Shown here: positions 24,079-37,929 of the stretch, in pieces
Layout: each line of letters begins with the position of its first letter
Position numbering within the stretch: the stretch's first letter is position 1
NCBI GenBank assembly: GCA_025267735.1
Contig: CM046299.1
Location: 16,948,232-17,012,231, forward strand
Reading direction: 5' to 3'
From: Mactra quadrangularis
Lineage: Eukaryota > Mollusca > Bivalvia > Venerida > Mactridae
Length of the DNA: 64,000 bases
Program-made: the position numbers and the translations under genes
Notes under the pieces: model-generated
Told to the model about the DNA's origin: nothing
The model's database searches: none
What the model saw: only the letters and a program-made list of their open reading frames with translations

Positions 24079-26367
24079 TTGACATTTGGATATGACAGTA
24101 CTGTTGTCACCTTAAGTTTATAAAGCACTAATCACCAGTTTATAAGGTCGAAATTATCTACTAGCTTGACTATAGATATGAAACAGATAATGTTAACTAG
24201 CCAAAATCAGTATTCAACCGTCTTGGACTTCGAGCATGTGGGCTTGAAGGGGTTGACTGATATGATTTTAGGAGAATCTTACTACTATTTATTTGATTAT
24301 TTGAGAAAGCTACTGAATACAAGTATCGTATGTTGAGACTGCCATGAGAAATTTAATTGAAACAAAATGTGATTGCATGAGGAGTTTAGTGCTGTTAACT
24401 CTGGCCTCTCGTTTTCCGTAAACATTATTCATTATTTAAATTTGTAATGTTAATTGTGCTTGCAATTATTATCACATATCGGCTGAAATTAATTAATGTA
24501 TTGGAAAATAATTAATTTGAGCTCAGGAAATAAAATTAAGTCTTGCTTCAGGGAACACATTGATTGCTGTTTTATTTTTTTAAAACATTAAAAAAGTTCA
24601 ATTTTTTACCAAATATTCAGCATTATAACAGCTTGAGTGTCTCTATTTAGATTTTAGTTTTAAAGGCTTTTCTTTATAAAACAAATGAAGTGGTTCAATG
24701 GTGGTAATTTGAATTCTGATGGCTTAGTCCCTGAAGAAAACTTTTCTGTTTGATATTATTGGTGTACTTTTGTCTTTTTTGTCTCTTTTTTATTTGATAG
24801 TTGTCTCTTTTATTTATGAAGTGCCAATATAGTTCATTAAATTTACTGAGGAAGAAGTGGTTGTAAAGAAGTACATTGATAAGTACTTGTTGTAACTACA
24901 TATAAATATATTATGAACTAGTTTCATACTGACTTATCAACAAGGAATTCATTTAAAATAGGAGTATGAACACTTTGTCTTATTTTACCTTTCATATTAA
25001 TATTAGATGGTCCTTTAAATTATGTGAATTTAATTGTTGAGACAACAATGATATAACTAAGAACATGTTCATGTGCTGCTGTTCCAAGTCAGCCTCCTGA
25101 CTGTGTTATCAACTCCCACTGGCACATATATTGACCCTGTTGATTTAAATACTTGGTACTGTAATTCTGTACTCAAATTTGAATCAACAGAGTTAATGTA
25201 TGTACCACTGACAGTTGAATAAAATTCAGCAATTACACAAAATGGTATTGAAGCAAGTACAATGTATTATAAACATAATGACTTCGTTAATTATCAGTTT
25301 TAGCTATAACAAATTATTTTGTTTGCCCATTCAATAATTTTACATGGAAAAGATGAGTTATAAAAGCAGATTTACAAGACTCTCAGAACATAAAAAAGGA
25401 TTACAGGATACTAATTATCTATGAACAAGAAATTACTAATATGCATTAGTGATTAAAGTTAATCTTAATTGGCTTTAATTGATTCATTATTGACAGTATT
25501 TGCCAAGTTATTAATGATAAATCTCTGTTTTAAGAATAGTAAAATAATAATTTCCTTTCCTGTTATTTTGTTCTATAGATTTCATTTACATGTAAGAGCA
25601 ATATTGGGTTTTCTTATCCATTATTAAAACTATGACTGTACATATTGCTTTACTTAATTGCTGTAGGCTTATTATTAATTTTAGTTTTATGTGGAACAAA
25701 AATAGTCTTTATGATTAGAAAATGGTCTTTATGCTTCATGCATTTATAGATTGGTGGGGTAATGATTTATTGATTTTAGTCAATTATATAATCTAAGCTT
25801 TTGTTTTATGATCAATAATATTACTGAAAGCGAAATTCTGATTCGGAAACGTGTCTATAATATTTCATTACTGTTTGGAATAAAAGAAAGGTCAAAATCA
25901 TGAACCTCACTATGTCTAGCTGCAGGCAGGTGTCTGGTGAAGGTGTTTATTTAAGACTGAAGTATTTAATTGATGTCTGGGAATCATTAAATAAATATTG
26001 TATTGAACAAACTGATGAGCACTTTAAAAGAAATAACAAAACCAGCATGATGAATAAATTGCATATTTTTATTGATTCTTCTTTTGTTATTAAAATCTGG
26101 TAAAAAAAACCATTATTGGATGCAACATGATCATTTTATCATACACATCTAAGGAAATGAAGAAAACTAGCTAAAAAATGCTTTATTGACAAACCGTTCA
26201 GACTGTTTAATTAATTTGATTATCATGATTTATCATAGAATACAAGGACATTATCTGGACAGGTTTGATGAAATAATCAATTTGATAATTATCCTCAACA
26301 TGTATATTTGCATATATTGTCCATGAATTGTTATCACTGTTGAAATCGGCATATTAATGAGTGTGAA
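24079..26367. other. intronic, nothing recognised
   Basis: AT-rich sequence. A 67-codon frame at 25900-26103 has no domain signal. A half-site resembling the ACTAGT family occurs near 24915 (GAACTAGTTTCA). Confidence 0.5.
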
Positions 26368-26420
26368 TGCAAAACTAGTCTATGTTCTTCTTTATTTACA
26401 ATTAGTTAGACTAGTTTTGC
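26368..26420. repeat. hairpin/MITE-like element, ACTAGT family, short copy
   Basis: TGCAAAACTAGTCTA (26368-26382) faces TAGACTAGTTTTGC (26407-26420), a 14-bp perfect stem with a 24-nt spacer. It has the same ends as 23955-24078 with about 70 bp less inside. Confidence 0.78.
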
Positions 26421-26746
26421 TCTGACCCATTGAACAATCTTTTGAGCACTGTAAAAAAGATTCTTTCAGAGTTTGTTCCTCTTATTCTTAAATCAATGTG
26501 CATTAATTCCAGTAAATCTATTCAAAGTTATTGAATGATCATCTTTATTCATCTGTCTGTGTCAGACTTGGTAAGATTTTAGGCATCTTAAATACTGAAA
26601 GCTTGTATTTTAGACTAATACTCTGCAACCAGTTTCTGGAATATATTAATTCCAATACCACAAACTATAATCTCTTGGGTGTTGTAGGGCTGAATCCATT
26701 CTCTTTGTTTTAGCCCAACTGTTATGTAACATTTTGTACATTAAGC

Positions 26747-26962
26747 ACAGTGGCTGTGGCGTAGTGGTTAGCAATTGTCTGACTTCAAATCCGGAGATCG
26801 CGGGTTCGAACCCGGTCGCAGTAGGTCATACCCTATACATGAGTTGTCAGCCTCGTGGTAGGGTAAGTTAGTACTGGTGATAGAAAGTGTCCAGGAAACC
26901 TATTGTAGGAAGAGCTAGCCATCGTAAATATAATCTAAATATGTGTTGAATATGAAAAAAAA
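26747..26962 (+). mobile_element. tRNA-derived SINE with perfect 12-bp target-site duplication
   Basis: The head (about 26750-26822) has box A TGGCGTAGTGGTTAGCA and box B GGGTTCGAACCC. A central block CTCGTGGTAGGGTAAGTTAG ... GTCCAGGAAACC is shared with the family B copy at 19513. The 3' part differs and ends in poly-A. TGTACATTAAGC flanks both sides exactly (26735-26746, 26963-26974). A functional tRNA gene is unlikely because the head is fused to a SINE body. Confidence 0.92.
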
Positions 26963-26974
26963 TGTACATTAAGC

Positions 26975-29900
26975 TTCAGGTTTTAGTTAATTGAATGCAA
27001 CTCTCTTATTTGAGATGAAGTCTTAATTTTTTTTAATGAATGCCTAACAGTTTTAGACTATACTACAAGTATTTGGAAAGCATACTGCATTAGATGATGT
27101 ACTGATGTAATGGTCAACATGTCTACTATTGAAGATAAGTTGTAAAGTTATGATTACTTGTTGTCTGATTTTGGTCTGTTAGATATATTTTCTAAGTGTT
27201 TCAGAGTTTATGTTAACAAAAGTACTGTAGACATTATTTCACAGTTGTTACAAACTATTCAGTGTCTTATTATACTGGATCTTGTTATTTAGATATATAT
27301 TGCACTGTTAATACTGTTTTTACTAGCACTTTTTCTTTGTTTTTGGTGTTTTTTTGATATTGCCACTTCTTAACATTAAATTTCTTGTATTCTAGATTTT
27401 GTGGTTGTTTTGCTTTGCCCTTTTCTTCTGTTCTCCTAAGGCTTTGTCTCTAATTGTCAAATCTTTTCTCGTGTACTTTTTTAATCTTTCTATTGCCTTT
27501 CCTTGTCTTTCTATTTTATTTCTGTAAAATGGTTTTCTGGTATTTCCTCAGGTATGCTTGTTAAAATATCTTCAGTAGTATAAAATCCCAGATAGCTATG
27601 TCATTCAGTACTGGAAATGATGCTTTACTATTTTTCGTATTTATTTTCGTCCATCCCATCTTGAAGATAAAAACTTTAATGTTTCTACATCTCAATACAT
27701 TATTCATACTGACCATTGGGCATGATATAAGGTAAGTCAGTATGCATGGCATTATCTGTATGATTAATCTTAACACTGTTTTAAATTGATCATTAATGGA
27801 CACATTATCTTACATAATGTAAGCTGCAAGGTTTTCATGGTCTAGTGTGTTAATTATACCAGGAAAGTCTGGAAAGGTCTGAGGGTCCACTTTTTTATAA
27901 AAACATAAGTATGTTTTGCCTAAGGTCAAAATGAACTGGAACACACAATTTATTTGTCCTATACTATCTTCTTGGATCTAGTTTTACTGTCTGCAATTTT
28001 GGTGTATGTAGGTGTGTTTTGATAGCATGAAGGATTGTTAAGGAAATTGTCTTTACAAGATAAGGGCTGTGATTTCTGTATCAATATGGATGCCAATGAT
28101 TAATAAAATTATGGTTACTTTCAATCTGAAATAGATAGGTCTGTCAGTATTTGATGTTTGAACTTACTACTTAAATACATGGTAAATTAGAGTTTTTTAT
28201 CCTAATTTTACGGCATCAATAATGCTATTAGTTCCCATTAGTGGTTTTGACTCATTAGAAGATATATAGATTAGTACAAGATTTTCACTTAGATTGTCCT
28301 TGCACGTTATACATGTATGTGTGACAGTGGTTTTTTATTTTTATTTTTTCTGTTCATCAACACTTTATTCAGTTATGTGCCCCAGCTTAAACACTTAACT
28401 AGCTTTCCTGGAGACTTTCTTTTTTATCTGTAATTTAACCCAGAGCCAACCAGCATCATTAACCTCCACAGGAAAAAATTGGTATTTTATGTAAATTTTA
28501 TGTACAGCTGTAACCTGATGCAGCCAAAATGTAAACCTGAAACATTGGATTCAGAAACTTGCAGTCTACCACAGAAGCACATCTGCAGCAATGTTAATAT
28601 ATGTTCTAGAGAAAGGTGCAGCTTGTATACAATCTAGGCAAACACTTTGTTGACATGGTTATTATGCAGTGATTGATATCCATGTTATTTTGTTATTTAT
28701 TTACCAATTAAGCTTTGTCTTGTCTGGCAAGTGATTTATGTCTCTGAGTATTAATGTTCATTTGGAATTTGAGTATGTGTTTACATACGTCCATTAAGCC
28801 AAGGTTTTTGTCTACTGAGTGAAAGTCAGTTCTAGAAGTTTTACATTTTGCTGTGCAGTTTGCTTGCACTCAAAATGCAAAGGTAAACACATTGTACAGA
28901 GTAGTCAGTAATTTTTAAACATTAAAAAACAGTCCTATAATCTCAGAAACATCAATCAAGTCTGTGAATACACAGAACAATCTTCTGAAAGTAATTTTAA
29001 GATGTCTGAATTGAGTTTATTTAATTTCCTACATAACAATTGATATTTTACTGAAACTCTGATCTAGTTTACTTGCCTATTGAAATTTAACATTTTTTTA
29101 TTATCATTTGCTTGTCTTAGACCTTAGTAAACTGAAGGCTACATTGCAAGGGTACATTTGGGCATGAATGCATAACACAAATCTTGACACTTTAGCTAAC
29201 AGGCTGTGTTAATGACACAAGAATGATGTGCTGTCAGTGACTCTAAGGCTTGAAATACGACTGTCCAATATAGTCCTTTTTGTTGCCTTCTTTTCTGGCT
29301 ACTCTTTTAATGTTATGTTTGGTTATCCAAATCCTAAGTGTGATATTTTGATGTCAGTTTGTTTTGTGTTACTTCTTAACAATCAGACAACTGCTAAGTT
29401 TGCAGACTGTTCACATATAAGTCTGTTATGATACAGATTTCTTTTCCTTCTTAAAGAATTCATCATTGACTTAGAATTCTGTAGACTTTTGTAAAAACCA
29501 GAAGAAAGTTTTGCTTATAGACTAGTAAGTGTTTTCTGTGCTGTGTTTCCATATCAGTGCATATAATGTTTCCTGATGTCTCTTGATACTGTATTTTAAA
29601 TAGTGTCTATTTAACCTTAAAGGATGTAACAAGTTTTATCATTGTAGCAATTTTGTTTGCCAAACATATGTCTAGACTATTTTATATTACATATTATTGT
29701 ATTGTAGTGTTCATCAAACACTAGAATTCTAATAGTATAGTCAGAGAGAAAGTTAGATAATGGTTTTAGAAAATCTGCCAGAAGTCTGCTACATCTTTGC
29801 TTGCTGCAACCGAAGTGTGCTCTATGAAACTTTTCTCGTAAATGAAGTTAAATAAGGACATTTCAGTTGATAATGTTGAGGAAATGTTTACATTCATTGT

Positions 29901-32519
29901 GTCTTGTTTGGCACGCTTACTGCCTTGGGCCTTATTACTTCATAGCATCTGTTGCAATTAGAATAATTGAATGTGCAAGTTGGTTAGTTGCTGTCAGGAA
30001 ATATCATCATATTCATTCTGTCACAAACAGGAAGTGCTATGAATTATTTAGAACCTCTAGAATACTTGTTTTTACTTGTTTATGTTCTTGTTTAGGATTT
30101 AGTTTTTACCCACATTGCATTTGGAAGAAATCTACAAACATTTCCAGATGAGATACTTCATATTTATGTTGTTTTCAATCATGCAGGCACTTGTAATGTT
30201 AAGTAGTAATAATGTTCTATTCAAGGTTAGCAACCAATACCTTCTTATATCGTTACATTGTTAGAGCTATTACTTAGTGTATAAAAGGCATCTGTACTTT
30301 CAAATGAATTTGATTTCTTTTATTTTTCAAATGTTACATTATTTGCAGTTTTCAATTTCAGACTTTAGTGTAAACCTTTCATAGCAGTCAACAGTTAATT
30401 GTTTACCATCTAAATGAAGTCATAGTTATTGTAAATCATGTAATTTGCATACAATATAAAAACCTAGAATTCTACAGATTTGTTCATTATAGAACATCTG
30501 TACATAAGAATAAAATGGATATAGTTAATCTAAATAAATAATTATGGCTTTTTTAAGACTCATGACAATAATGGATCATAGTTGCCATGTGTCATGACAG
30601 TATGCTGCCTACCATGAAACAATAACCAGAGCAAAGGATACATAGTAAAAGGATATGCTTATAAAATGAAATAAGATCATCTCTGACAGTTTCTGGATAT
30701 CAGAAGTCTGGGAGAAAACACTTCTTCTCTTAGTTATGATCTTGATTTAATTTTGATATCAGTTTTATTCTTTAATTTTTATAAGTTTCCCATGGAGACA
30801 CATCAGAGTAAATGTCATTGAATATTGCACAATAATTTTGACATAATGATTGTTCAGCAAATGCTCCTGCAGTTTCTATTTTCATTTTATTCTTAATCGG
30901 AATTCGTTTCCAGGGAACGTTAATTACCCATGTTTAGGTGTAATTTTTGATTTCTGAAGTCTTAAATTTCATAAATATTTTAGTTTGAAATATTGAAACT
31001 TATGTAAAAGTGACTGCAGCAAAGTAATAAGCATTTTTTTGCCTCAAATAGTCTTTAAATTAGTTTCCCTGATGAATAAGGGATTGAAAGAATAAATCTG
31101 TTGGCTCATGATTAGAGGTACATTGAAAGCTGTAATTGAAAAATTATGGATTTCTTTGAAGATTGAAAGAATTTTGTATTAGGATTTATTTTCTTTTAAA
31201 TAGACGTAATCAATATTAGTGTTTAATCATAACTCAAAGTATAGGCTCTCTTAATCTTAAATGCCAAGATTATTTATGTATATTAATTAATATAAACAGA
31301 CATTGACATCTGTGTATCGAAGAATTTAATTATAAAACAGTATTACATGTAATATGTTTGTGAACATTTAATCTTTATATTTTTTTGAAGAATTTCTTTT
31401 TTAAATGTGATGCCTTTGATCATTAAAATAAGTTTAATCATGTTTGTAAACTTTTGGAGAAAACTTTAAATGTCTTTTAGGGTTGTCTGTCAGTGATTAG
31501 ATAGAATTTCAAATACATGTTACGATGTACAAAAATGTATTTACAAAAAATTATTATGGGAATTTGGTATAAGTTAGTTTGTTGTTTCTGTTTGGTTTTT
31601 AATATATCATTCAGTACTGTATTATGATAGTTGCCAATTTGCTTACTAATTATCACTTAATTTGTTCCCATGTTTGATTCAAATTTTGAAGTAATAGTAT
31701 TATGAAGTAAAATGTATTTGTTATATATTCTAAGTTAACATTACTGCAGTCAAACATAAACTTATATAGTTTCTATTTTGCTTATGAGGGATTTGTAATT
31801 ATATATTTTTTCTAGGACTAGAAGACATCAATAGTTTAGTATAATGAAGTTCTTTACAGTGCTTCTTTTATAAGTGCTTTGTGGTCTTTTAGCATTTCAT
31901 TTATAATAACATGATGCATAGAATGACTGGCTTCTGTGGTTGATCATGAAAGAAGTAATACAATGTCATGTAAATCAAATTTTGTCATTGCTTCACCATT
32001 CCTGTATGTGTGCTTTAAAAAACTTTCTTAGGCAAATAGTTTTCTTCTACAGTTTGTTCTGGCAAACTGAAATTGAATTAAATACTGTCCAATATAATTT
32101 GTCAGTAATTTTTTTAGAACACATAGAAGAAGAGTAGAACATGGTAAGAAGGACTTGTGTTGTTGAATATTGTATACCCTATGTAGTTCACAGTGATGTT
32201 TCATTTAGTTAAGTTTAGTTATCTAGACAAAATTATATTGGTCTAATTGTATTAAAACTTAGTTTCTCATTTGGTGTGGAATGTAACATGTTGATACTAA
32301 TTGAATTGTCTCTATACTTTAATCTAATTGATTTCTCATGTTTAGTAATCAAAAATATAATACATATTGTATTATATATACCAATGACAGTGACTATTCA
32401 TGGAACATGTATAAAAGTATATACTTTTGTTGCAAAATATGGATCTAGATAAAAATATGAATTTAATGACAAAATATAGTTAAGATAAAAAAGGTGTTAT
32501 TTTCAACAAAATAGGGTCA
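26975..32519. other. intronic, nothing recognised
   Basis: This is the longest stretch without a recognisable element. Several 60-95 codon frames (for example 29867-30151) lack domain motifs and splice context. Confidence 0.45.
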
Positions 32520-32700
32520 TAGGTAGTGAACAGTTCACCTTTATCATTGCTCCTGGGTTTACCAGCTCTAAGACTCACATTCTGCTAGGAAATGCTTACT
32601 TTCTCACAAAGAAATCAATTTGCTTGAACCTACAACCCTTTACCTGTGAGAGTCTACACTAATTTTAACCTCTTGACCACCTGACCAAAGAGGTATAATA
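32520..32700 (-). mobile_element. decayed tRNA-derived SINE, family D
   Basis: Read on the minus strand, the head (about 32687-32624) gives GGTCAGGTGGTCAAGAGGTT as a box A region and GGGTTGTAGGTTCAAGC as box B. ATTGATTTCTTTGTGAG follows, as in other family D copies. Borders are approximate. Confidence 0.55.
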
Positions 32701-33789
32701 AGAACTTACTACTTGCTTCAAAGTGACTAGTTAAGTGTGGCTATTTTCAACCTGCTTTCTTACATAGTGATTAATCATTCAGTTAGTATGTAAGCACCCA
32801 TTTTTAGCTCAACTATTCAGAGATTAATGGGGCATATCCTTCTCATTTGTGCATATGCATCGGCAGTTTCGCAGCGTAGTTAACACTTCTTGGTTTAGTT
32901 TTTAGGTGCAACATTTTATATTTTTTGAAAAGTCGGGAATTTTCTTACATTTCTGCAGGGTTACCATTGTAGGCCAGATATATACCAAGTTGAATAACTC
33001 TAGCATGTCATTTGACTGATTGTTGCTGTTGTTTACACTAAAACCAAGAATAGTTGAGCCCACTGTCCGGGGCCTGCTCTCGTTTAGGGCAATGTGCACC
33101 CTGTTGAACTATGTACTGGCACCAGTAAACAATATAATATTTTACTTTCTATTTTCAAATGTTAGTAATCATTTCATATTATTGATTGATTGTTTTGTTC
33201 AGTACTGATGTGAACATTGTTCATATTTTATAATTTGAAATGTTGAAGACAAATTATTTTCTGTCTTCAGAAATCAATATGTATGTAAATAAATTACATA
33301 TCTCTTGTAAATAAATCTTTACATCTTGTCTGCATTTTAAATTTATTGTTTGTTGCAGACACAGTTTGGTGCTGCATGTTGATGCCCTTCTCATCTGTTC
33401 TTCTACAAATATTAAGCAGGATCTTTAATTTCCATAATTTTCTGGCTGAAAAACTACTCATGGTGACAGTGCTTGGTGTCTATGTAAAAGACTGTATTAA
33501 AATTGTCTATTTAAACTATTTACACATTCTCAGCCACTTCAAATTTTACATACTCCGGCACCTCACAAGGAGTCCTGAATGTTTCCAGATAAGCAACAAA
33601 TGCAACTAGTTGATAGCTGGTTCCTATGGTTTACTGTCTGTGGAGAGAAGGGATTGGTCAAGTGTCTGGTCTGCTATTCTTTCCTGGAATATCTGTTACA
33701 ATGTCTACAATACTAGTAATATGTGATCTGTCTGTTTCTTGAATTTAATTTGACTTATGTCTGCTACAGTCAAGGTATGTAAGTAATTT

Positions 33790-34125
33790 TAGCCGGATTT
33801 TTCAACAAAAAAATTTGGCTAATAGTTTGGTGAAACACAGGCGGGCGGGCAGTTGATTGGGCGGGTGGCTGTCGAGCGTCCAGTGTCGTTAACAATTGCG
33901 GTAAAGTTTTTCTTTCCATATATTTCTGCCATTTGTTGTAATATTTTTATGAAACTTCATACAATGATAACATACCATGTGATGAACAGAATTAGAAAGT
34001 AACCACAACTTATGGAATATTACCCTTCGTAATTTTTGCGTGAAAGTTTTTAAATCTATAAAGGACAAAGAAGAAAGTCTCAAACCACCAGGATATATAT
34101 AACTAATCATTGTGACATATTTTTA
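33790..34125 (+). mobile_element. interspersed repeat with G-rich GCGGGCGGGC core
   Basis: It starts with a hairpin (AGCCGGATTTTT / AAAAAAATTTGGCT, 33791-33820). A GC-rich stretch follows (33840-33900, GGCGGGCGGGC ... GGGCGGGTGG), then a more AT-rich body. The composition jump against the surroundings marks it as inserted. I recall similar sequence as a dispersed molluscan repeat, but this is unverified. The minus-strand 73-codon frame here is a by-product. Confidence 0.5.
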
Positions 34126-36689
34126 CCGGTATAAAACTTACTTGTATTTGTAGAAGAACATTATGTAAATCTCAATAAAATTAATTCAGTTTTCTTTTCA
34201 AAGGGAATATTCTAATATACATAAATATCAAATAGTATACTTGATTTTACTTGCATTAATATTACAAATTTAAGTTCAGTACTAATTCCACTTGTTTCAT
34301 TTATCTGATGCTTAAGTTCTTTATTCCTGTACAAGATTAAAAGACAAAAAGAAGAAACTTCAAATGCAAAAAATTCACCTGTTTTCTCCTCAATTATTAA
34401 AGACTTTACATTCCAAGTTATGACATCTGATCAAAATGTTACTATACTTTCTCTATGTGCCAGCAACTTGTGAAGCTTTTTCTAAGGCATGAAGAGTGTT
34501 TTTTTTATCTTTATTGTAAATTAATTGAATCAAGCGAAAAGTTCTTGTTATACATTAGGAGGAACCAAACCTACAATATGCTTCCATTGGTAGACCTCTC
34601 TAGGGAGTCTGTCATGTTCCAGTTTAGCGATTATCTTGAGTGAAAAATTCTGTTCAAGAAAATAAAACATAAATTGAATTTGCATCAATTATGAGCTCTG
34701 TATAACTAAAAGCCATGTTGTTTCCATCTGAACCTCAGAAGTAACTATGGGAATATGATGTCACATATATTTGAAAATTGTACTGAGACACAAGTAATGG
34801 AAGAAACTTTACTTGAATATTTTTATATTTAATTGATTATCATTATAGTTGTTTTTTTTGTTCAATCTGTACACAAAAGTTGTTGAAGATTTCAACCACT
34901 GTTTTACATAACCACCATCTACACATATTCAAGAATTTCTCTGGATTCAAGAACATTGTTTAAGAAGTGTTGAAGTTCAAGGACTACTTCTTGTCTTGTT
35001 TTTCAGTTCTTGATGATTTTTTGCCAAGAAGAGTCTAGGAATTGAGTTTGGTATTTCATGATATTTTGACTCAGTGTCCAGAATTCAGTTTTGAAGGAGA
35101 TCTTTATGAACTTATTTCCTGATAAGTTTATAACTGTGCTTATATAACATTGATATAAATCTTAAAACTTGTTAATTAGGTAAATTAATCACAATTATGT
35201 CATTGATTTACTTGTCAACCATCTTTTATATAGATTGTTAGTTTGGAATCCTGGAATGTTGAAAGTTCAATGATAAATTTAGATTATCTCTTCAGCCTTG
35301 TTGATTTTTTTGTCAGTATTATGTATTTCTGTTATTATGGAAAATGCATCATTAGGAAAAAAATGTATTATTGTATTTCTGTTGCCATGGAAAATTTATC
35401 ATCATGAAGACATTTACCTTTTTTGTTTCAACATTCAAGATTAAAATTCGAACTGGATGAAGATAGTGTCTTGTAGAAAATTCTGTATAGTTAAGACAGA
35501 AAGCTAGAAAGCTAAACTGATGCAGTGCTCTGTTAGATTAGATAGATGACAATCTTAATGCTTTAAGATGTCTTAATTGTGTGGAGGAAAATCTTATCAA
35601 TGTTAGCCTAGAGCAATTTATTGTTCTCCTTGCAGAGATTTTTCCTCAAATTAAGTTAATTTTAGACTGTGACAACGAAAATACTAGAGAAAATGTTCAT
35701 GTGATTATTCTTAAGGAATATTGATCCAATTTACCCAGAAGGGGTTTTTAACCATTTATGTTAGTTAATTTCTTTGAATAGGTTTGCCATTACATACGCG
35801 TGGAAGATAATTACTGTGTATATTTGAGTTGTGTAGAAAGAACAAGACTGATAATAGTCTAGTTTTCTTACTAATTGAATTTTAATTAACAGTAAATGTT
35901 CCTTTTTTCTTCAGATTCATTTTAAGAAAATTCAATGAACTTTTAAGTTCATTCTGTGCCAGGCTTTTCCAAGGTACCTCCAAATGTATGTAATTTGTAT
36001 TTTTGTCTATGAAATCTAAATTGAATAAAAAAGTAGTGGTGTCTTTTTACTTCTTAGATCTTCCAAGTTCCTAATGTAACATGGATGGAAACTTTCAGAA
36101 CTGGTCCTGAATTGTAGGGTTATTTAGACTCAAGAAGGGGTTCATTTCACAAATGAAAAGGAAATCTTGTATTTGTCTATAAAACAGTGTACATTATTGT
36201 TTGTCTACTGTCAACTAAGTTGTGACAAATTTAAACATTTTATACACATGGGCATTAACATGATCAACAAGCCTGATTATATGAAATAAATAGTTTTCAT
36301 AAGCCCCAGTATATTTTCATGTGTCATGTCCCTTGCTTCAGGCTAGTAGGTAACAAGAAATATCTTTAAAAAAAGATATTCGGCTCTCTGCTGGGTTAAT
36401 TTTTAAGGGTTTGAAGTATAAATGTTGGTCATTCACGGCGTACATGTATTAACTATAGGTCAAATGTTGTTTGTCCGAAATTGCAATTCAGCCTCAACTG
36501 ACAATTTTTGTCTGAATATATTGCCACTTCGCTGATTTGTCAATTTGGAAAATCTGTCCGATTCTAAAATTAAAAACATCTTTAATAACAATGCCATGGA
36601 TTTGAATCAAAAATCACTTTTTTCCAGAATGACCAAACAATTTATGTTACTTTTCTGGCAAACTTAAAACAACTTGATAGAAATGCTCA
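34126..36689. other. intronic, apart from one small tandem duplication
   Basis: No exon or RNA gene was recognised. Only the duplication at 35317-35406 stands out. Confidence 0.5.
35317..35406. repeat. imperfect tandem duplication, about 49 bp, two copies
   Basis: TATTATGTATTTCTG...ATGGAAAATGCATCAT is followed by TATTATTGTATTTCTG...ATGGAAAATTTATCAT with a 49-bp period. Confidence 0.7.
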
Positions 36690-36882
36690 ATGGGGGCCTA
36701 CATAAACTTTTGTTTCCTGTTTGTTTGTTTGTCTGTTTGTTATTTTTTATTTTTTGTTATTTTACTTGTTATTCTACTTTTTCATTTATTTTGTATGTGG
36801 ACCATATTGAAAATTGACATATATTTGTTAAACATGTTATCCACTATAAATAAAGACTTTACTTACTTACTTACTTACTTAC
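36690..36882 (+). mobile_element. possible LINE 3' end with (TTAC)n tail
   Basis: A T-rich stretch with TTTG repeats leads to TATAAATAAAGACTT and then six TTAC units (36859-36882). This arrangement resembles 3' ends of non-LTR retrotransposons whose tails are short tandem repeats. There is no reverse-transcriptase sequence upstream, so the copy would be strongly 5' truncated. The 65-codon frame is not considered a gene. Confidence 0.4.
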
Positions 36883-37929
36883 TATAGTTATGACAAAATG
36901 AAAACCCATTCCGAGCGTGCACTGAGTCATATTCGCAGTTTAGTTATACCGCAAGAGGCGTACCGCAACAAATGTGTGATCAATTAGCATAGTGAGTCAC
37001 TCATTTTACACTGAGTAAATAGTCAGCAGCTACTGTATGTGCTATGCATTTGTTTATCACAAATAGCCAATGGTGTCATGTGTTTTATCCATTTCTTTAT
37101 ACCACAAAGGATTTTCATTTGACAAATAGCTATGGTAGAGCAAATTGTATTGGTTAAAATATAGGTCAAAAGTTGGCTTAGACAGCTGCGCCAAAAAACT
37201 GACTACTGTCATAATATTCATACTCATTGCCTTACTATATGCACATAGTTATATCGTGTGACATCAGGCTATATCATATGATTTAAGTGAAATTTGATAC
37301 TTCTTCTATGTAAATTTTATGTTATTAATTTACATTATTGAAACATCTATACTGTGTTACTTGCCAATTTATTTGTGAATATATACAAATGTGCCATTAA
37401 TGAATATCTTATATTGATGTGGTTCCTACATTTTGAAGTAATGTATGATTATCATAAGAGACAAATCTTACAAAAAATACTCTAAAATATTTCCGTGTAA
37501 CTTAATCTATCATCAAAAATTTGCATAGTTTGGTGTTTAAAGAGACTCCTGTATAAAAGTCTATGAACTCCTTGAACGTGATGGTAATAGATTGTCTAGC
37601 TACAAGTCTTGTGTGATGCCTCGGCCATTGCCTTATTTATAAAATATTAAAATTTTAGATTTAGCTGATTCATCAGATTTCAGTTGAAAGCCATTCTACA
37701 TTTAAAAGTATATACAGACAAATGACTGAACCAAAATATAGAACCTTACTTGTGTGATAAAGTTTAGTCGTTAAGTTCTGAAGAAATCACTCACCAATAA
37801 CTTTTTTCCAGTCATTACACATAACTGAACTAACTAAACTTATGGCATACACATTTTTTAACACAAAAGTAGGATAAAGAGGGAATCCCTTAGCTATTTA
37901 GAGATTTTTATATGTTATCATTGTTGATA

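Noticed and set aside
26750..26822. functional tRNA gene
   Set aside because: Same reasoning: the head belongs to a SINE with a perfect 12-bp flanking duplication.
33346..33609. 87-codon frame next to TTTGTTGCAG
   Set aside because: No domain and no clear donor; the opposite strand is also partly open. Treated as chance.
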